Part shown: in pieces, positions 46,258 to 55,626 of the stretch | Numbering within the stretch: the first letter of the stretch is position 1 | How the letters are laid out: the number at the start of each line of letters is the position of its first letter | Source: Pseudomonas cannabina | GTDB taxonomy: Bacteria > Pseudomonadota > Gammaproteobacteria > Pseudomonadales > Pseudomonadaceae | Direction of reading: 5' to 3' | DNA: 64,000 bases | Assembly (NCBI RefSeq): GCF_900100365.1 | Contig: NZ_FNKU01000001.1 | Location: 5,638,501-5,702,500 of the forward strand | Translations under genes and position numbers: made by a program | The notes under the pieces: generated by a model | The model's input: only the letters and a program-made list of their open reading frames with translations | What the model was told of the DNA's origin: nothing | Databases searched by the model: none

Positions 46258-46376
46258 ACCAGCGTCCTCTGTTTAAAATTGCGTGACTTTGCCCTAATCC
46301 GAACATTTCGAAGCAAAACAGTTATTACAAAATTCGACAAGGCCGTTTCGGGCGGCGCAGTCTTCCGGAGATTGAC

Positions 46377-47375
46377 ATGATTTGGTTCCTTGAAGGGCAA
46401 GCCAGCCAGCGCGACGTGATTATCGGTGCGCGTGATGCCTTGCCTGAGTCGGTGCGCATTATCGCTTCTCATCGTCAGCAGCGCTCTGAAATTACCGGTC
46501 TGGCTGATGTGGCGTTGCAAGAGCCGCTCGATAACCAGGAACGGATCGACTGGGTGCTGGAAAACGCACGCTCGCTGGGCGTCAAGGTCATTGTTGCCGG
46601 GCGGGTGGGCGGTCTCTATGAAGCGCAGCGTGCGCGTTTCATTGCCGAGGGGTTGGACCTCGTGACGGGTGGAACGTCCCCGCAAACCTTCATGGATGTC
46701 GACAACAAGGGTCGTTTCACCGCGGCGGCCGAGGCGGCGGGGCTGGCTTGCATACCGGCGATCACTGCGTGCAATGCCGAAGAGCTGCAAGCGGCTTACG
46801 CGACGCTGTCGGTGTCTGGCGAAGTCTGCATCAAGCCGGTGGTCGGGATTTACGGCCAGGGCTTTTGGCGCTTCAAGACGGACGTCGATGATTTTCGCTG
46901 TTTCGCTCACCCGGATGAGCGCGAAACGACGTTCAAGGCGTACCTTGATGCTTATCGCCAGGCCGAAGATCTGCCCGCGATGCTGCTGATGCCTTACATG
47001 CCGGGCAGTGAATGTTCAGTGGACATCGTGTGCGAGGGCGGCAAGGCGGTAGCGTTCGTCGGCCGACGCAAGGAAGGCTTGAACCAGACCTTCGAGTGCG
47101 ACAGCGAAGCGGTACAACTGGCGGTGCGCGCGGCCGAGCATTTTGCCTGTGACGGGCTGATCAATGTACAGACCCGCGACGACGCTGACGGCAAGCCGCG
47201 TTTGCTGGAGATCAACCCGCGTTACTCGGGCGGCATCGGTTATACGCGCCATGCTGGCGTCAATCTGCTAGGTATTTTCGCTGCGCGGCGTCTTGGGCTG
47301 AAAGAACCGGAAACACATTGGCTGGAAGATATCCGGATCAAGGCGATCACCGTCGCTGTACGGGCCACGGTTTGA
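46377..47375 (+). CDS. ATP-grasp protein of the Ter locus
   Basis: 332 residues with an ATP-grasp fold: ATP-binding lysine region EVCIKPVVGIYGQGFWRF, acidic metal ligands in the C-terminal part (LLEINPRYSGGIGYTRHAG), and an N-terminal Rossmann-like domain (VIVAGRVGGLYEAQR). It opens the biosynthetic half of the Ter locus. In the published analysis of Ter systems such enzymes are proposed, with phosphoribosyltransferase-like partners, to make a nucleoside-like metabolite; substrate unknown. Confidence 0.85.
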   Translation: MIWFLEGQASQRDVIIGARDALPESVRIIASHRQQRSEITGLADVALQEPLDNQERIDWVLENARSLGVKVIVAGRVGGLYEAQRARFIAEGLDLVTGGTSPQTFMDVDNKGRFTAAAEAAGLACIPAITACNAEELQAAYATLSVSGEVCIKPVVGIYGQGFWRFKTDVDDFRCFAHPDERETTFKAYLDAYRQAEDLPAMLLMPYMPGSECSVDIVCEGGKAVAFVGRRKEGLNQTFECDSEAVQLAVRAAEHFACDGLINVQTRDDADGKPRLLEINPRYSGGIGYTRHAGVNLLGIFAARRLGLKEPETHWLEDIRIKAITVAVRATV

Positions 47376-47429
47376 TCAGGATAATAGATTTTTGCTATCA
47401 CTAATCGCTCTCATCAAGGAGGATCGGGC

Positions 47430-48569
47430 TTGAAGCTTCTGGCGCCAGGTGCAAACACTGCTTTAGCGAACGCTCACTGCACCTGGAATCTGGAGAGCGG
47501 CAAGTCTTCGGTTTTTGGTGAATACGCCGCCGTTGCGTTGCTGCCGGTCAACGAAAAGCGCCTGCCGATGGGCGATCCGGCGCTGTTGCATCAAGAGCAA
47601 AACTGGATGGAATGGAGCGGCGGCCCGCAGAACGTGGGCTGTACGCTCAAGCTGGATCGGCTTCCTGCAGGCAGCGATCGCGTGTTGCTGATGGTGTATG
47701 TTTTCGCAGCGACCGGCCCGGTCAGCGAGATTGCCAGCCTGCATCTGCAAGTGGACAGCGACATCGAGCATCGCCTCGATCTGCGCAGTAACGGCGAAGC
47801 GGCGATCATCATCGGCGAGTTCTATAAACGTAACGAGCAATGGAAGTTTCGTGCATTGAGCGAAGGCTCGGCGTATGGGCTTTCGGCGTTGGGGCGCAAG
47901 ATCGGTCTGGAAGTGGACGATCGACACCCACGCCGTCCGTCGGGCGGCTCGGGCGGCGGGCCACGGCACGAATCGGCGACCGGCACCGCGTTTGTGGTCG
48001 GCCCCGCGCACGTCATGACCTGTGCGCATGTCATCGAAGACATGAGCGTGTTCCACATCAATTCGCTGGACGGCCGCTACAAGGCCGAGCCGGTGGTGAT
48101 CGACCGCCGCAACGACATCGCATTGCTGCGCGTGCAGGGCGCTCCGCTGTTGTCTCCGGTTACATTCCGGGACGGGCAGGGCTGCGAGCCGGGTGATAAC
48201 GTGGCGGTTCTGGGCTATCCGCTGGCATCGATTTCCGGTGGCGGGTTGCAGGTGACCCAAGGCGGGATTTCCGGCTTGTTCGGCCTGCACAACGACGCCA
48301 GCCTGTTCCAGTTCACCGCGCCCATACAGCCGGGCTCCAGTGGCAGCCCGCTGTTCGATAACGGTGGCGGGGTGATCGGCATGGTGACGTCCACCGTGCC
48401 GGACGGGCAGAACATGAATTTCGCGGTCAAGTCCGCATTATTGTTGTCCTTTCTACAGGCCTGCCGCATCGACGCGCCGCACGCCCGTCCGGAAAGGTCG
48501 TACACCACGACAGAAATCTCACGCATCGCCCAGTCATCGTTATGGCTCGTTGAAGCCTCACGTCAATGA
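47430..48569 (+). CDS. TerD domain-serine protease fusion
   Basis: 379 residues from a TTG start after AAGGAGGAT. Residues 1-165 form a TerD-like domain (VFGEYAAVALLPVNEKR, IIIGEFYKRNEQWKFRALSEG). A Gly/Ser/Pro linker (about 168-182) joins it to a trypsin-like protease of the Trypsin_2 kind with His200 (MTCAHVIED), Asp229 (RRNDIALLRV) and Ser304 (QPGSSGSPLFD). No signal peptide, so the protease is probably cytoplasmic or at the inner membrane. A calcium-type TerD sensor controlling a protease is a fair guess. Confidence 0.85.
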   Translation: MKLLAPGANTALANAHCTWNLESGKSSVFGEYAAVALLPVNEKRLPMGDPALLHQEQNWMEWSGGPQNVGCTLKLDRLPAGSDRVLLMVYVFAATGPVSEIASLHLQVDSDIEHRLDLRSNGEAAIIIGEFYKRNEQWKFRALSEGSAYGLSALGRKIGLEVDDRHPRRPSGGSGGGPRHESATGTAFVVGPAHVMTCAHVIEDMSVFHINSLDGRYKAEPVVIDRRNDIALLRVQGAPLLSPVTFRDGQGCEPGDNVAVLGYPLASISGGGLQVTQGGISGLFGLHNDASLFQFTAPIQPGSSGSPLFDNGGGVIGMVTSTVPDGQNMNFAVKSALLLSFLQACRIDAPHARPERSYTTTEISRIAQSSLWLVEASRQ

Positions 48570-48620
48570 TGCCGGGCTTCCTGCCGTTTGCGCAGATGTC
48601 AGCTAATCAGGAATTTATCG

Positions 48621-49754
48621 ATGGACAGCAGCGCAGCTTTTTCCAATCCTACAAAGCTTCGTGCTGATCTGCTTCGTGGTCGTCTCGATGTCAGCGTCGA
48701 TTCGTCCACCATTGCCCCGGATTCACTGTTCGGCTTCGCTGAACGGCGCAACCCCAAGCGCGCGTTTCTATTTGTCTCGCGAGTGCTGGGGCGACACATT
48801 CCGGCGCGCCCGAGCGTCATGCTCAAGAGTTTTCAGGACCTGGCCCACAAGATTCCGACAGACCTGCCCGGCCCGGTGCTGATCATCGGCATGGCGGAAA
48901 CGGCCGTCGGTCTCGGCGCTGGTGTGCACCGGGCCTACAGCGCAACGCGCCCCGATGCGCTGTACCTGGTCAGCACCCGCCACCCGACCGGCACCGAATT
49001 GTTCGCCCGTTTCGAAGAAGAACACAGCCACGCCAGCGCCCATCTGATTCATCTGCCCACCGACCCGGCACTGCGCGACATGATGCTCAACGCCCGTTCG
49101 CTGGTGCTGGTCGACGATGAGGCTTCCACGGGCAAGACCTTCATCAATCTCCACCAGTCGCTGGTCGCGGCCGGTTTGAGCAACATCGAGCGCGTGGTGA
49201 CCTGCGTGCTGACCGACTGGTCAGCGGGCGCGGTCAGCACGTCGATGGGGGCGTTGGCCGAACAGGTGTCGCTGTTGCAGGGCTCTTATTCCTTCGACGA
49301 AGACGTCAGCGCGCCATTGCCGGACATGCCGGAAGTCGGCACCGTCGCGATGGGCGACTGGCCATTGGTCACCGCCAACGACTGGGGGCGCATGGGCGTG
49401 TTGTCGGTTGCCGATACGCTGGCACCGGGCCTGACGGTCAGCAAGAGTGAACGGGTGTTGGTGGTCGGCACCAGTGAGTTTGTCTGGCGTCCGTTTCTAC
49501 TCGCCGAACGTCTGGAGAGAGCCGGCTCTGATGTGCACTTCAGTTCCACCAGCCGTTCACCGATTGCGCTGGGGCATGCCATCGATCACGCGTTGTCGTT
49601 CGCGGATAACTACGGGCTGGGCATTCCCAACTTTCTGTATAACGTGCGCCCGGGTCAGTTCGATCGGGTGCTGATCTGCACCGAGACGCCGAAGCAGGCC
49701 GTGCCTGCCGAGCTGATCGAAGCACTGAACGCTGAGGTCATCTGCGATGAGTAA
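48621..49754 (+). CDS. Phosphoribosyltransferase-like protein with TRSP domain
   Basis: 377 residues from MDSSAAFSNPTKLRADLLRG at 48621. The PRPP loop is LVLVDDEASTGKTFINLHQS (about 165-185), following a beta-strand MAETAVGLGAG region. The C-terminal TRSP part (VLVVGTSEFVWRPFLLAERL...FSSTSRSPIALGHAI) gives the domain its name. Ter-locus enzyme for the proposed nucleoside-like product; the reaction is unproven. Overlaps the next gene by 8 bases. Confidence 0.85.
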   Translation: MDSSAAFSNPTKLRADLLRGRLDVSVDSSTIAPDSLFGFAERRNPKRAFLFVSRVLGRHIPARPSVMLKSFQDLAHKIPTDLPGPVLIIGMAETAVGLGAGVHRAYSATRPDALYLVSTRHPTGTELFARFEEEHSHASAHLIHLPTDPALRDMMLNARSLVLVDDEASTGKTFINLHQSLVAAGLSNIERVVTCVLTDWSAGAVSTSMGALAEQVSLLQGSYSFDEDVSAPLPDMPEVGTVAMGDWPLVTANDWGRMGVLSVADTLAPGLTVSKSERVLVVGTSEFVWRPFLLAERLERAGSDVHFSSTSRSPIALGHAIDHALSFADNYGLGIPNFLYNVRPGQFDRVLICTETPKQAVPAELIEALNAEVICDE

Positions 49755-50505
49755 CGACCGCCCGCTGATCTTCGTCGATCTGGACGACACACTGTTCCAG
49801 ACCGCCCGCAAAACACCGGCTGACATTGAAAAACACGTCGCCACGCTCGATATCAGTGGCAATGCCAACGGTTACATGACCAATGTGCAGAAGTCCTTTG
49901 CGCACTGGTTGCTGGCGCATTCCGAGGTAGTGCCGGTGACCGCGCGCAGCGTCGAGGCCTACAGTCGGGTCAAACTGCCATTTACGGCGGGCGCGATTTG
50001 CTCCCACGGCGGTGTGATGCTCGATGTCATGGGGCGACTCGACCAGGACTGGAACGAGCAGATGAAACAGACCCTGGCCAGCTATCAGTCGCGTCTGCAT
50101 GAACTATGTGCTGCGACGCTGGCAATCGGTCAAGAGCTGGGCTTTTCACTGCGCGGCTGGGTGGTGGAAGAAGCGCAATTATTCCATTACGTGGTGACCA
50201 AGCACAACGAGAGTGATGACAGCATCCTCACGCACGTGCTGGCTGAAGTGCAGGCACGCGGTCTGCTCGACGGCATGCATATTCACGGTAACGGCAATAA
50301 CCTGGCTTTTCTGCCTGAAGGCCTGGCCAAACGCTACGCTGTTCAAGAGTGGTTGCGTCGCGACAAGGCGATCAACGGCGAGCGCCCGGTGCTCGGTTTT
50401 GGCGACAGCATTACTGACCTGGGCTTCATGGATGAGTGCCACTGGTGGGCGACGCCTGCCCGCAGTCAGTTGGCGAAAATGTTTGTCGGAGCTGCGCATG
50501 AGTGA
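49747..50505 (+). CDS. HAD-family hydrolase of the Ter locus
   Basis: 252 residues. HAD motif I is FVDLDDTLFQTARK near the N-terminus, motif II in VVPVTARSVEAY, and motif IV in VLGFGDSITDLGFMDE; the cap is of the C2 type by position. Likely a phosphatase acting on the locus metabolite. Overlaps its neighbours on both sides, so it is translated as part of one operon. Confidence 0.85.
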   Translation: MSNDRPLIFVDLDDTLFQTARKTPADIEKHVATLDISGNANGYMTNVQKSFAHWLLAHSEVVPVTARSVEAYSRVKLPFTAGAICSHGGVMLDVMGRLDQDWNEQMKQTLASYQSRLHELCAATLAIGQELGFSLRGWVVEEAQLFHYVVTKHNESDDSILTHVLAEVQARGLLDGMHIHGNGNNLAFLPEGLAKRYAVQEWLRRDKAINGERPVLGFGDSITDLGFMDECHWWATPARSQLAKMFVGAAHE

Positions 50506-51592
50506 TCCCGTTCACGGGCTGGAGACGGTGGGTAGCGGAAGCTATCTCAAGGATGACGTGCATTTTCTGTTGCGCAGTATCGAGATGCAGACCACCAGTG
50601 TCGAAGAGAAGGAACGCCTGATCCAGACGCGGCAAAAGCATTATTCGGAGATGATCAGCGAGGAGTCTGCGCCCAGCGACGCCCATAAGGCGCTTTACGA
50701 GCGTGCGCTCAGCCAGAACGGCGCGCGCATGGCGACCGACGTTCACGCCTTGGCGCAGGCGCTGGATCGTCAATGCACCGGGTCTGAAATCGTTCTGGTG
50801 TCGTTCGTGCGTGCCGGTCTGCCGCTTGGCGTGTTGTTGCGTCGGGCCCTGATCGATCTGCGCCGCGAGGCGCATCACTATGGCATCAGCATCGTCCGCG
50901 ATCGCGGCATCGACAAGGTGGCACTTGAGGCCATCATTCAAACCCACGGCGCGCAGAACATCGTGTTTGTCGATGGCTGGACCGGTAAAGGCGCGATCTC
51001 CGGGGAAATCCGCCGCAGCTTGGCGGGCGATGCACGATTTCCGCAAGACCCGCGGCTGGTGGTGCTGGCCGACCCGTGCGGCAGTGCCTGGCTGGCGGCC
51101 TCGGCGGAAGACTGGGTGATTCCGTCCGGCATTCTCGGCGCAACGGTCTCCGGGCTGGTGTCGCGTTCCATCTGGCCAGCAGACGGCGGGCTGCACGGCT
51201 GCGTGGTGTACGAGCATTTGCAGGACCATGACGTCACGCGTTCTTTTATTGAACAGATCGAACGCCAGCGCCGTCAAAAGTGTTCGACGTTGATGCTGAG
51301 CCCTTGGACGCCGACGCAGCGCCTCGAACTCAAGAGCGCTGCATCGCGGGTGATCGACAGCCTGGCTGAACGCTTTGAGGTGAATAACCTCAACCGCGTC
51401 AAGCCGGGCATTGCCGAGGCGACCCGGGCGGTAATGCGTCGCGTGCCGGACCATGTGCTGGTGCGCAACCTGACCGACGGCGACGTACAGCTTCTGCTGC
51501 ACCTGACAGAAAAGGCGGGCATCCCCGTTGAGGAAGTCGGCGATGCCCTGGGCCCATACCGGGCGGTGACCATCATACGGAGTCTCAGCTAA
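50498..51592 (+). CDS. StiP/PELOTA-type phosphoribosyltransferase-like protein
   Basis: 364 residues from the ATG at 50498, within the end of the HAD gene. The core carries VLVSFVRAGLPLGVLLRRAL and the PRPP-like loop NIVFVDGWTGKGAISGEIRR. The C-terminal part (about 260-364) resembles a PELOTA RNA-binding domain (NNLNRVKPGIAEATRAVMRR). Databases call this family cysteine protease StiP, but the visible motifs are those of phosphoribosyltransferases. Part of the Ter metabolite set. Confidence 0.82.
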   Translation: MSDPVHGLETVGSGSYLKDDVHFLLRSIEMQTTSVEEKERLIQTRQKHYSEMISEESAPSDAHKALYERALSQNGARMATDVHALAQALDRQCTGSEIVLVSFVRAGLPLGVLLRRALIDLRREAHHYGISIVRDRGIDKVALEAIIQTHGAQNIVFVDGWTGKGAISGEIRRSLAGDARFPQDPRLVVLADPCGSAWLAASAEDWVIPSGILGATVSGLVSRSIWPADGGLHGCVVYEHLQDHDVTRSFIEQIERQRRQKCSTLMLSPWTPTQRLELKSAASRVIDSLAERFEVNNLNRVKPGIAEATRAVMRRVPDHVLVRNLTDGDVQLLLHLTEKAGIPVEEVGDALGPYRAVTIIRSLS

Positions 51593-52542
51593 TGGCCTTA
51601 TTCTCGCCTTATGCGCTGGGGGCAACGCTGTACATGCCCGCTACCCGTGACGACATCGTCGATGTCGTGTTCGGTGACAAGATTCCCGAGTTGCGTTCGC
51701 TGGTGGTGTGTCTGGAAGATGCCGTCGCGTTGATCGATGTCGACACCGCACTGCTCAACCTGCGTCAGGTGCTGACGCGGATTCAGGATCGTGGCGGACG
51801 GCCAGCCGATGGGCCGCTGCTGTTCGTCCGTCCGCGTGATGCCGCCATGGCGCGCATTCTCAACGACTGGCCGCTGATGGCCCACGTCGACGGGTTCGTT
51901 GTCCCCAAGCTCTCGCTGACCAATCTGATCAGTTGGGAGCAGGCCGTGACCAACCCGGCGCTGGCCTTGATGCCGACGCTGGAAACGCCGGAGGTCTTCA
52001 ATCCTGGAGCAATGGTGGAGTTGGGGCAGGCTTTGAAGGCCTGTCTCGACGAACGGATCATTGCGCTGCGCATTGGCGGCAACGACCTGATGGGCTGCCT
52101 GGGCCTGCGCCGTAATCCGGCCATGACGCTGTACTCGACGCCGATGGGCTACGTCATTCCCATGCTGGCCGGAGTCATGGGCGCGCAGGGGTTTGCCCTG
52201 ACCGCGCCGGTGTTCGAACAGCTGGCCACGCCAGACGTTCTGGAACTGGAACTGGCGCTGGATATGACCAATGGATTGGTCGGCAAGACGGCAATTCACC
52301 CTTCGCAGGTCAATATCATTCAGAATGCGTTACGCGTCAGTCTGGAAGACATGAACGCCGCCCGGATGATTTTGAACTCTGTGGCGCCCGCTGTGTTCAA
52401 GTACAACGATGCTATGTGTGAACCGGCGACCCATTACAAATGGGCAACCCACATCATGGAGCGCGCCAAATGGCATGGAGTGTTACCCGCACCCGCTTCG
52501 ATCATGGATGCCAGTATTCGACTCGCTGAGGCAGTTAGCTAG
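51592..52542 (+). CDS. HpcH/HpaI aldolase (CitE-like) family protein
   Basis: 316 residues starting one base inside the previous stop (TAATG). TIM-barrel lyase motifs: LYMPATRDDIVDVV, SLVVCLEDAVALIDVD with the acidic metal ligand, PLLFVRPRDAAMARI, VDGFVVPKLS, and KTAIHPSQVNIIQNAL near the end. In Ter loci this lyase accompanies the phosphoribosyltransferase-like proteins; its substrate is unknown. Confidence 0.86.
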   Translation: MALFSPYALGATLYMPATRDDIVDVVFGDKIPELRSLVVCLEDAVALIDVDTALLNLRQVLTRIQDRGGRPADGPLLFVRPRDAAMARILNDWPLMAHVDGFVVPKLSLTNLISWEQAVTNPALALMPTLETPEVFNPGAMVELGQALKACLDERIIALRIGGNDLMGCLGLRRNPAMTLYSTPMGYVIPMLAGVMGAQGFALTAPVFEQLATPDVLELELALDMTNGLVGKTAIHPSQVNIIQNALRVSLEDMNAARMILNSVAPAVFKYNDAMCEPATHYKWATHIMERAKWHGVLPAPASIMDASIRLAEAVS

Positions 52543-53289
52543 ATGATAGAACCTGACCTTGAAACCGCAGGACCTGATCTTGAGCCTGTAGGGCCCGACC
52601 TTGAAATCGAAGTGGAACAGCGCCTGCTGGCGGTGTTCGATTTCGACGGGACCATTACCCGCCATGACAGCTTCGTCCCGTTTCTCAAATTCGCCTTCGG
52701 GCAACGTGCCTTCTCTGTGCGTATGGCGCGGCTGGTATTGCCGAGCCTCGGCTATCTGGCCAAACGCATGACCCGCGACGAACTCAAAGGCCGCCTGATC
52801 AAGGCGTTTTTGAGTGGCGTCGAAGTGCAATGGCTGCAGCAAAAGGCCGAAGCCTTCTGCCAGTCGCACTGGAAACGCCTGATGCGTCCCGCCGCACTTG
52901 AATCCATCGCTGCCGAGATCGAGAAGGGCGCCATTGTCACGCTATGTTCAGCATCGCCTGCTATGGTCCTGCAACCCTTCGCCGACCGCTTGAAAGTCGA
53001 GCTGATCGGTACCAATCTGGAAGTGATCGACGGCAAGCTGACCGGGCTGATCGAGGGCAGTAACTGCCGCTGCGACTCCAAGGTCGCGCGTCTGGAAAGT
53101 GTCTACGGGCCGCTTTCGCAGTTCCGGGTTCGCGCCTGGGGCGACACCCGAGGTGATCACGAATTGCTCGCCGCTGCTCAGGATGCGCACTGGCGGTTGT
53201 TCCATCCGACGTGGCGTCGAGGCCGTTATAAAGGCCCCGTTAACGCCAAGTTACACAATCCTGATGGTAATGACGGGCCAACACGGTAA
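52543..53289 (+). CDS. HAD-IB family phosphatase
   Basis: 248 residues. An unusual N-terminus repeats PDLE (IEPDLETAGPDLEPVGPDLE) and precedes HAD motif I (AVFDFDGTITRHDSFVPFL) with the SerB-like IB layout; motif II is VTLCSASPAMVL, motif IV AWGDTRGDHELLAAA. Membrane-associated acyl or phospho-substrates are possible, but none is indicated. The N-terminal repeat may be a later expansion; an internal start is not excluded. Confidence 0.84.
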   Translation: MIEPDLETAGPDLEPVGPDLEIEVEQRLLAVFDFDGTITRHDSFVPFLKFAFGQRAFSVRMARLVLPSLGYLAKRMTRDELKGRLIKAFLSGVEVQWLQQKAEAFCQSHWKRLMRPAALESIAAEIEKGAIVTLCSASPAMVLQPFADRLKVELIGTNLEVIDGKLTGLIEGSNCRCDSKVARLESVYGPLSQFRVRAWGDTRGDHELLAAAQDAHWRLFHPTWRRGRYKGPVNAKLHNPDGNDGPTR

Positions 53290-53335
53290 GGCTGTAACAC
53301 TTTTATCCGAATTCCGTAGTCACATGGAGCGAAAA

Positions 53336-53929
53336 ATGGCACTCACTTTGGCAAAAAACCAGACGATCTCACTCGAGAAAACCGCTGGTACAGGCCTCAA
53401 GAAAGTCAGCATGGGCCTTGGATGGGACCCTGAAAAGGCCAGCGGTTTCTTCGGCAAATTGCTCGGCGGTGGCGGCGGCGATATCGACCTCGACGCCTCC
53501 TGCATTATGCTCGACGCCGATAAAAAGCCCCTCGATCTGGTCTGGTTTCGTCAGTTGCAATCGCGCGACGGTGCCATTTTGCACTCCGGTGACAACCGTA
53601 CCGGCGAAGGCGCGGGTGATGACGAAACCGTCAGCGTCGACCTGGAAAAATTGCCGGCTGCGGTCAAATACCTGGTGTTCACCGTCAATTCGTTCACCGG
53701 GCAGAATTTCGAAAAAGTCGCCAATGCCTACTGCCGCATCGTCGATCTGGGCAGCCGCAACGAGCTGGGCCGTTTCGACCTCTCCGAGAAAGGTCAGCAT
53801 ACTGGCGTGGTGATGTCTTACCTGTCGCGCACGGCATCGGGCTGGGATTTCACTGCTGTCGGTCAGGCCACCAACGGCCGCACTGCGGATGATCTGGTCG
53901 AACTGGCCATCGGAGCTGTACGCGGATGA
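53336..53929 (+). CDS. terZ: TerD-family protein TerZ
   Basis: 197 residues from MALTLAKNQTISLEKTAGTG at 53336. The TerD fold with Ca2+-binding acidic clusters: GDIDLDASCIMLDADKKP and HSGDNRTGEGAGDDETVSVD. A glycine-rich loop (FGKLLGGGGGD) interrupts the first calcium site. First of terZABCDE. TerD proteins form Ca2+-dependent complexes near TerC at the membrane in tellurite and phage resistance. Confidence 0.9.
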   Translation: MALTLAKNQTISLEKTAGTGLKKVSMGLGWDPEKASGFFGKLLGGGGGDIDLDASCIMLDADKKPLDLVWFRQLQSRDGAILHSGDNRTGEGAGDDETVSVDLEKLPAAVKYLVFTVNSFTGQNFEKVANAYCRIVDLGSRNELGRFDLSEKGQHTGVVMSYLSRTASGWDFTAVGQATNGRTADDLVELAIGAVRG

Positions 53930-55101
53930 CCCAACTTGTTCCAGGCGCCAACGCGCCAGTCGCTACCGGGCCTCTGACGGTCGAGATCAGCTACGCCCCA
54001 CTGACAGGCGCAGACATCGATGTGTCCGCATTCCTGTTAACGGGGTCGGGCAAGGTTCGTGGCGATCAGGACATGTGCTTCTACGGCCAGAAAAGCGTCA
54101 ATAATGGTGCGGTCCAGCAGACAGAAGCGTCGGCGGGCCGCGCAGTGTTCACCCTTGATCCGAGCCGTCTGGATTCGGTCATCGAGAAAGTGGCCCTGAC
54201 GGCGACTATCTACGAGAACAAGGCCAGCTTCAACGCTGTGTCGCGTCTGGCATTAAGCATAACGGGCGGCATCGAGGCAGAGATCCCCACCAGCGGCATG
54301 AAGGAAACCGCGCTGATTCTGGGCGAGTTCTACTTGCGCCAAGGCGCCTGGAAATTCCGCTGCGTTGCGCAGGGTTTTGCGGACGGCTTGGAGCCGCTGG
54401 CTAAAAACTTCGGCGTTGAAGTCGCCGCGCCGCAGGATCAGCCTGCACCTGTTCCAGCACCAGCACCAGCACCAGCGGTCAAGTCGACGGTCAGTCTGAG
54501 CAAGATCACGCTCGACAAGACTCGCGCCTCGGTCAGTCTGGAAAAAACCAGCGCCGGTTTCGGCGAGATCAGGGTCAATCTGAACTGGAATCGCCGCAGT
54601 GACAACAAGGGCGGCGGCTTCTTCTCGATGAAGAAGAGCAATGCCATCGACCTTGATGTAGGCTGCCTTTTCGAATTGCAGGACGGCTCCAAAGGGGCGG
54701 TTCAGGCACTCGGCAATTCGTTCGGATCGCTCAACAGCGAACCGTTCATCAAGCTGATGGGCGATGACCGCACCGGGTCGATCAGTGATGGTGAGTGGCT
54801 GCACATCAACGGCGGGCACTGGGGCAAGATTCGTCGCATTCTGGTGTACGCGTTCATCTACGAAGGTGCGCCGAACTGGAAAGAAACCGACGGGGTAGTC
54901 ACCATCCATGCGCCGGGCCAGCCACCCATTGAAGTACGTCTCAATGAAGAGGGCGGCCGTCAGGGCATGTGTGCGATTGCCTTGCTGGAAAACGACAACG
55001 GAGCGGTCAAGGTGACGCGCCGTGTGGATTTCCATAATGGCCACAGCAACATGGACAAAGCCTACGGCTGGGGCATGCGCTGGGCTGCTGGTTCCAAGTA
55101 A
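53926..55101 (+). CDS. terA: Tellurite resistance protein TerA
   Basis: 391 residues with two TerD-like domains: residues 1-165 (VEISYAPLTGADIDVSAFLL) and about 185-391 (VNLNWNRRSDNKGGGFFSMK, AIDLDVGCLFELQDG). A Pro/Ala linker (PAPVPAPAPAPAVK) joins them. Overlaps terZ by 4 bases. Acts with TerB and TerC in the envelope-linked Ter complex. Confidence 0.92.
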   Translation: MTQLVPGANAPVATGPLTVEISYAPLTGADIDVSAFLLTGSGKVRGDQDMCFYGQKSVNNGAVQQTEASAGRAVFTLDPSRLDSVIEKVALTATIYENKASFNAVSRLALSITGGIEAEIPTSGMKETALILGEFYLRQGAWKFRCVAQGFADGLEPLAKNFGVEVAAPQDQPAPVPAPAPAPAVKSTVSLSKITLDKTRASVSLEKTSAGFGEIRVNLNWNRRSDNKGGGFFSMKKSNAIDLDVGCLFELQDGSKGAVQALGNSFGSLNSEPFIKLMGDDRTGSISDGEWLHINGGHWGKIRRILVYAFIYEGAPNWKETDGVVTIHAPGQPPIEVRLNEEGGRQGMCAIALLENDNGAVKVTRRVDFHNGHSNMDKAYGWGMRWAAGSK

Positions 55102-55151
55102 ACAACACCGTGGTATTTCTGGCTGGCTGTGCCGCCTCATGGGAGATAGAC

Positions 55152-55601
55152 ATGCTGGACTGGTTGAAAACAAACGCAACAGCGGCCCGCGACAAGCTGG
55201 CCACTGAAGTTTCGAAGTTCAAGAATCGCGAATTCATGGACGCTGTAGTTTCCGGCTGTGCGCTGGTATCTGCCGCCGATGGCGATATCAGCGCCAGTGA
55301 AAAGCAGAAAATGGCCGGCTTCATCCAGAACTCTCAGGAACTGAAAGTTTTCGACATGAAGGACGTCATTCAGGGCTTCCAGGAAGCCTGCTCCAAGTTT
55401 GAGTTCGATTACGAAATTGGCCGTGCCGAGGCGTTGAAAACCATCGGCAAGATCAAAAAGAAAGAAGATGCTTCCCGTCTGTTGGTGCGCGTCTGCTGTG
55501 CAATCGGTGGCGCTGATGGCAGCTTCGACGAGAAAGAGCGGGAAGTTTGCCGCACGATCTGTCGCGAGCTTGGCCTGAACCCGTCCGATTTTGACCTGTA
55601 A
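55152..55601 (+). CDS. terB: Tellurite resistance protein TerB
   Basis: 149 residues from MLDWLKTNATAARDKLATEV at 55152 (the frame is open from 55110 but that start gives a non-family extension). All-helical TerB fold with two acidic metal-binding motifs, AADGDISASEKQKM and GADGSFDEKEREV, in tandem. Binds TerC on the cytoplasmic side. Confidence 0.93.
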   Translation: MLDWLKTNATAARDKLATEVSKFKNREFMDAVVSGCALVSAADGDISASEKQKMAGFIQNSQELKVFDMKDVIQGFQEACSKFEFDYEIGRAEALKTIGKIKKKEDASRLLVRVCCAIGGADGSFDEKEREVCRTICRELGLNPSDFDL

Positions 55602-55626
55602 TTTTTACCCTAAGGAACGCAGTTAA

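Noticed and set aside
46254..46910. 218-residue minus-strand frame over the ATP-grasp gene
   Set aside because: Shadow of a well-supported gene, Arg/His-rich with no family pattern.
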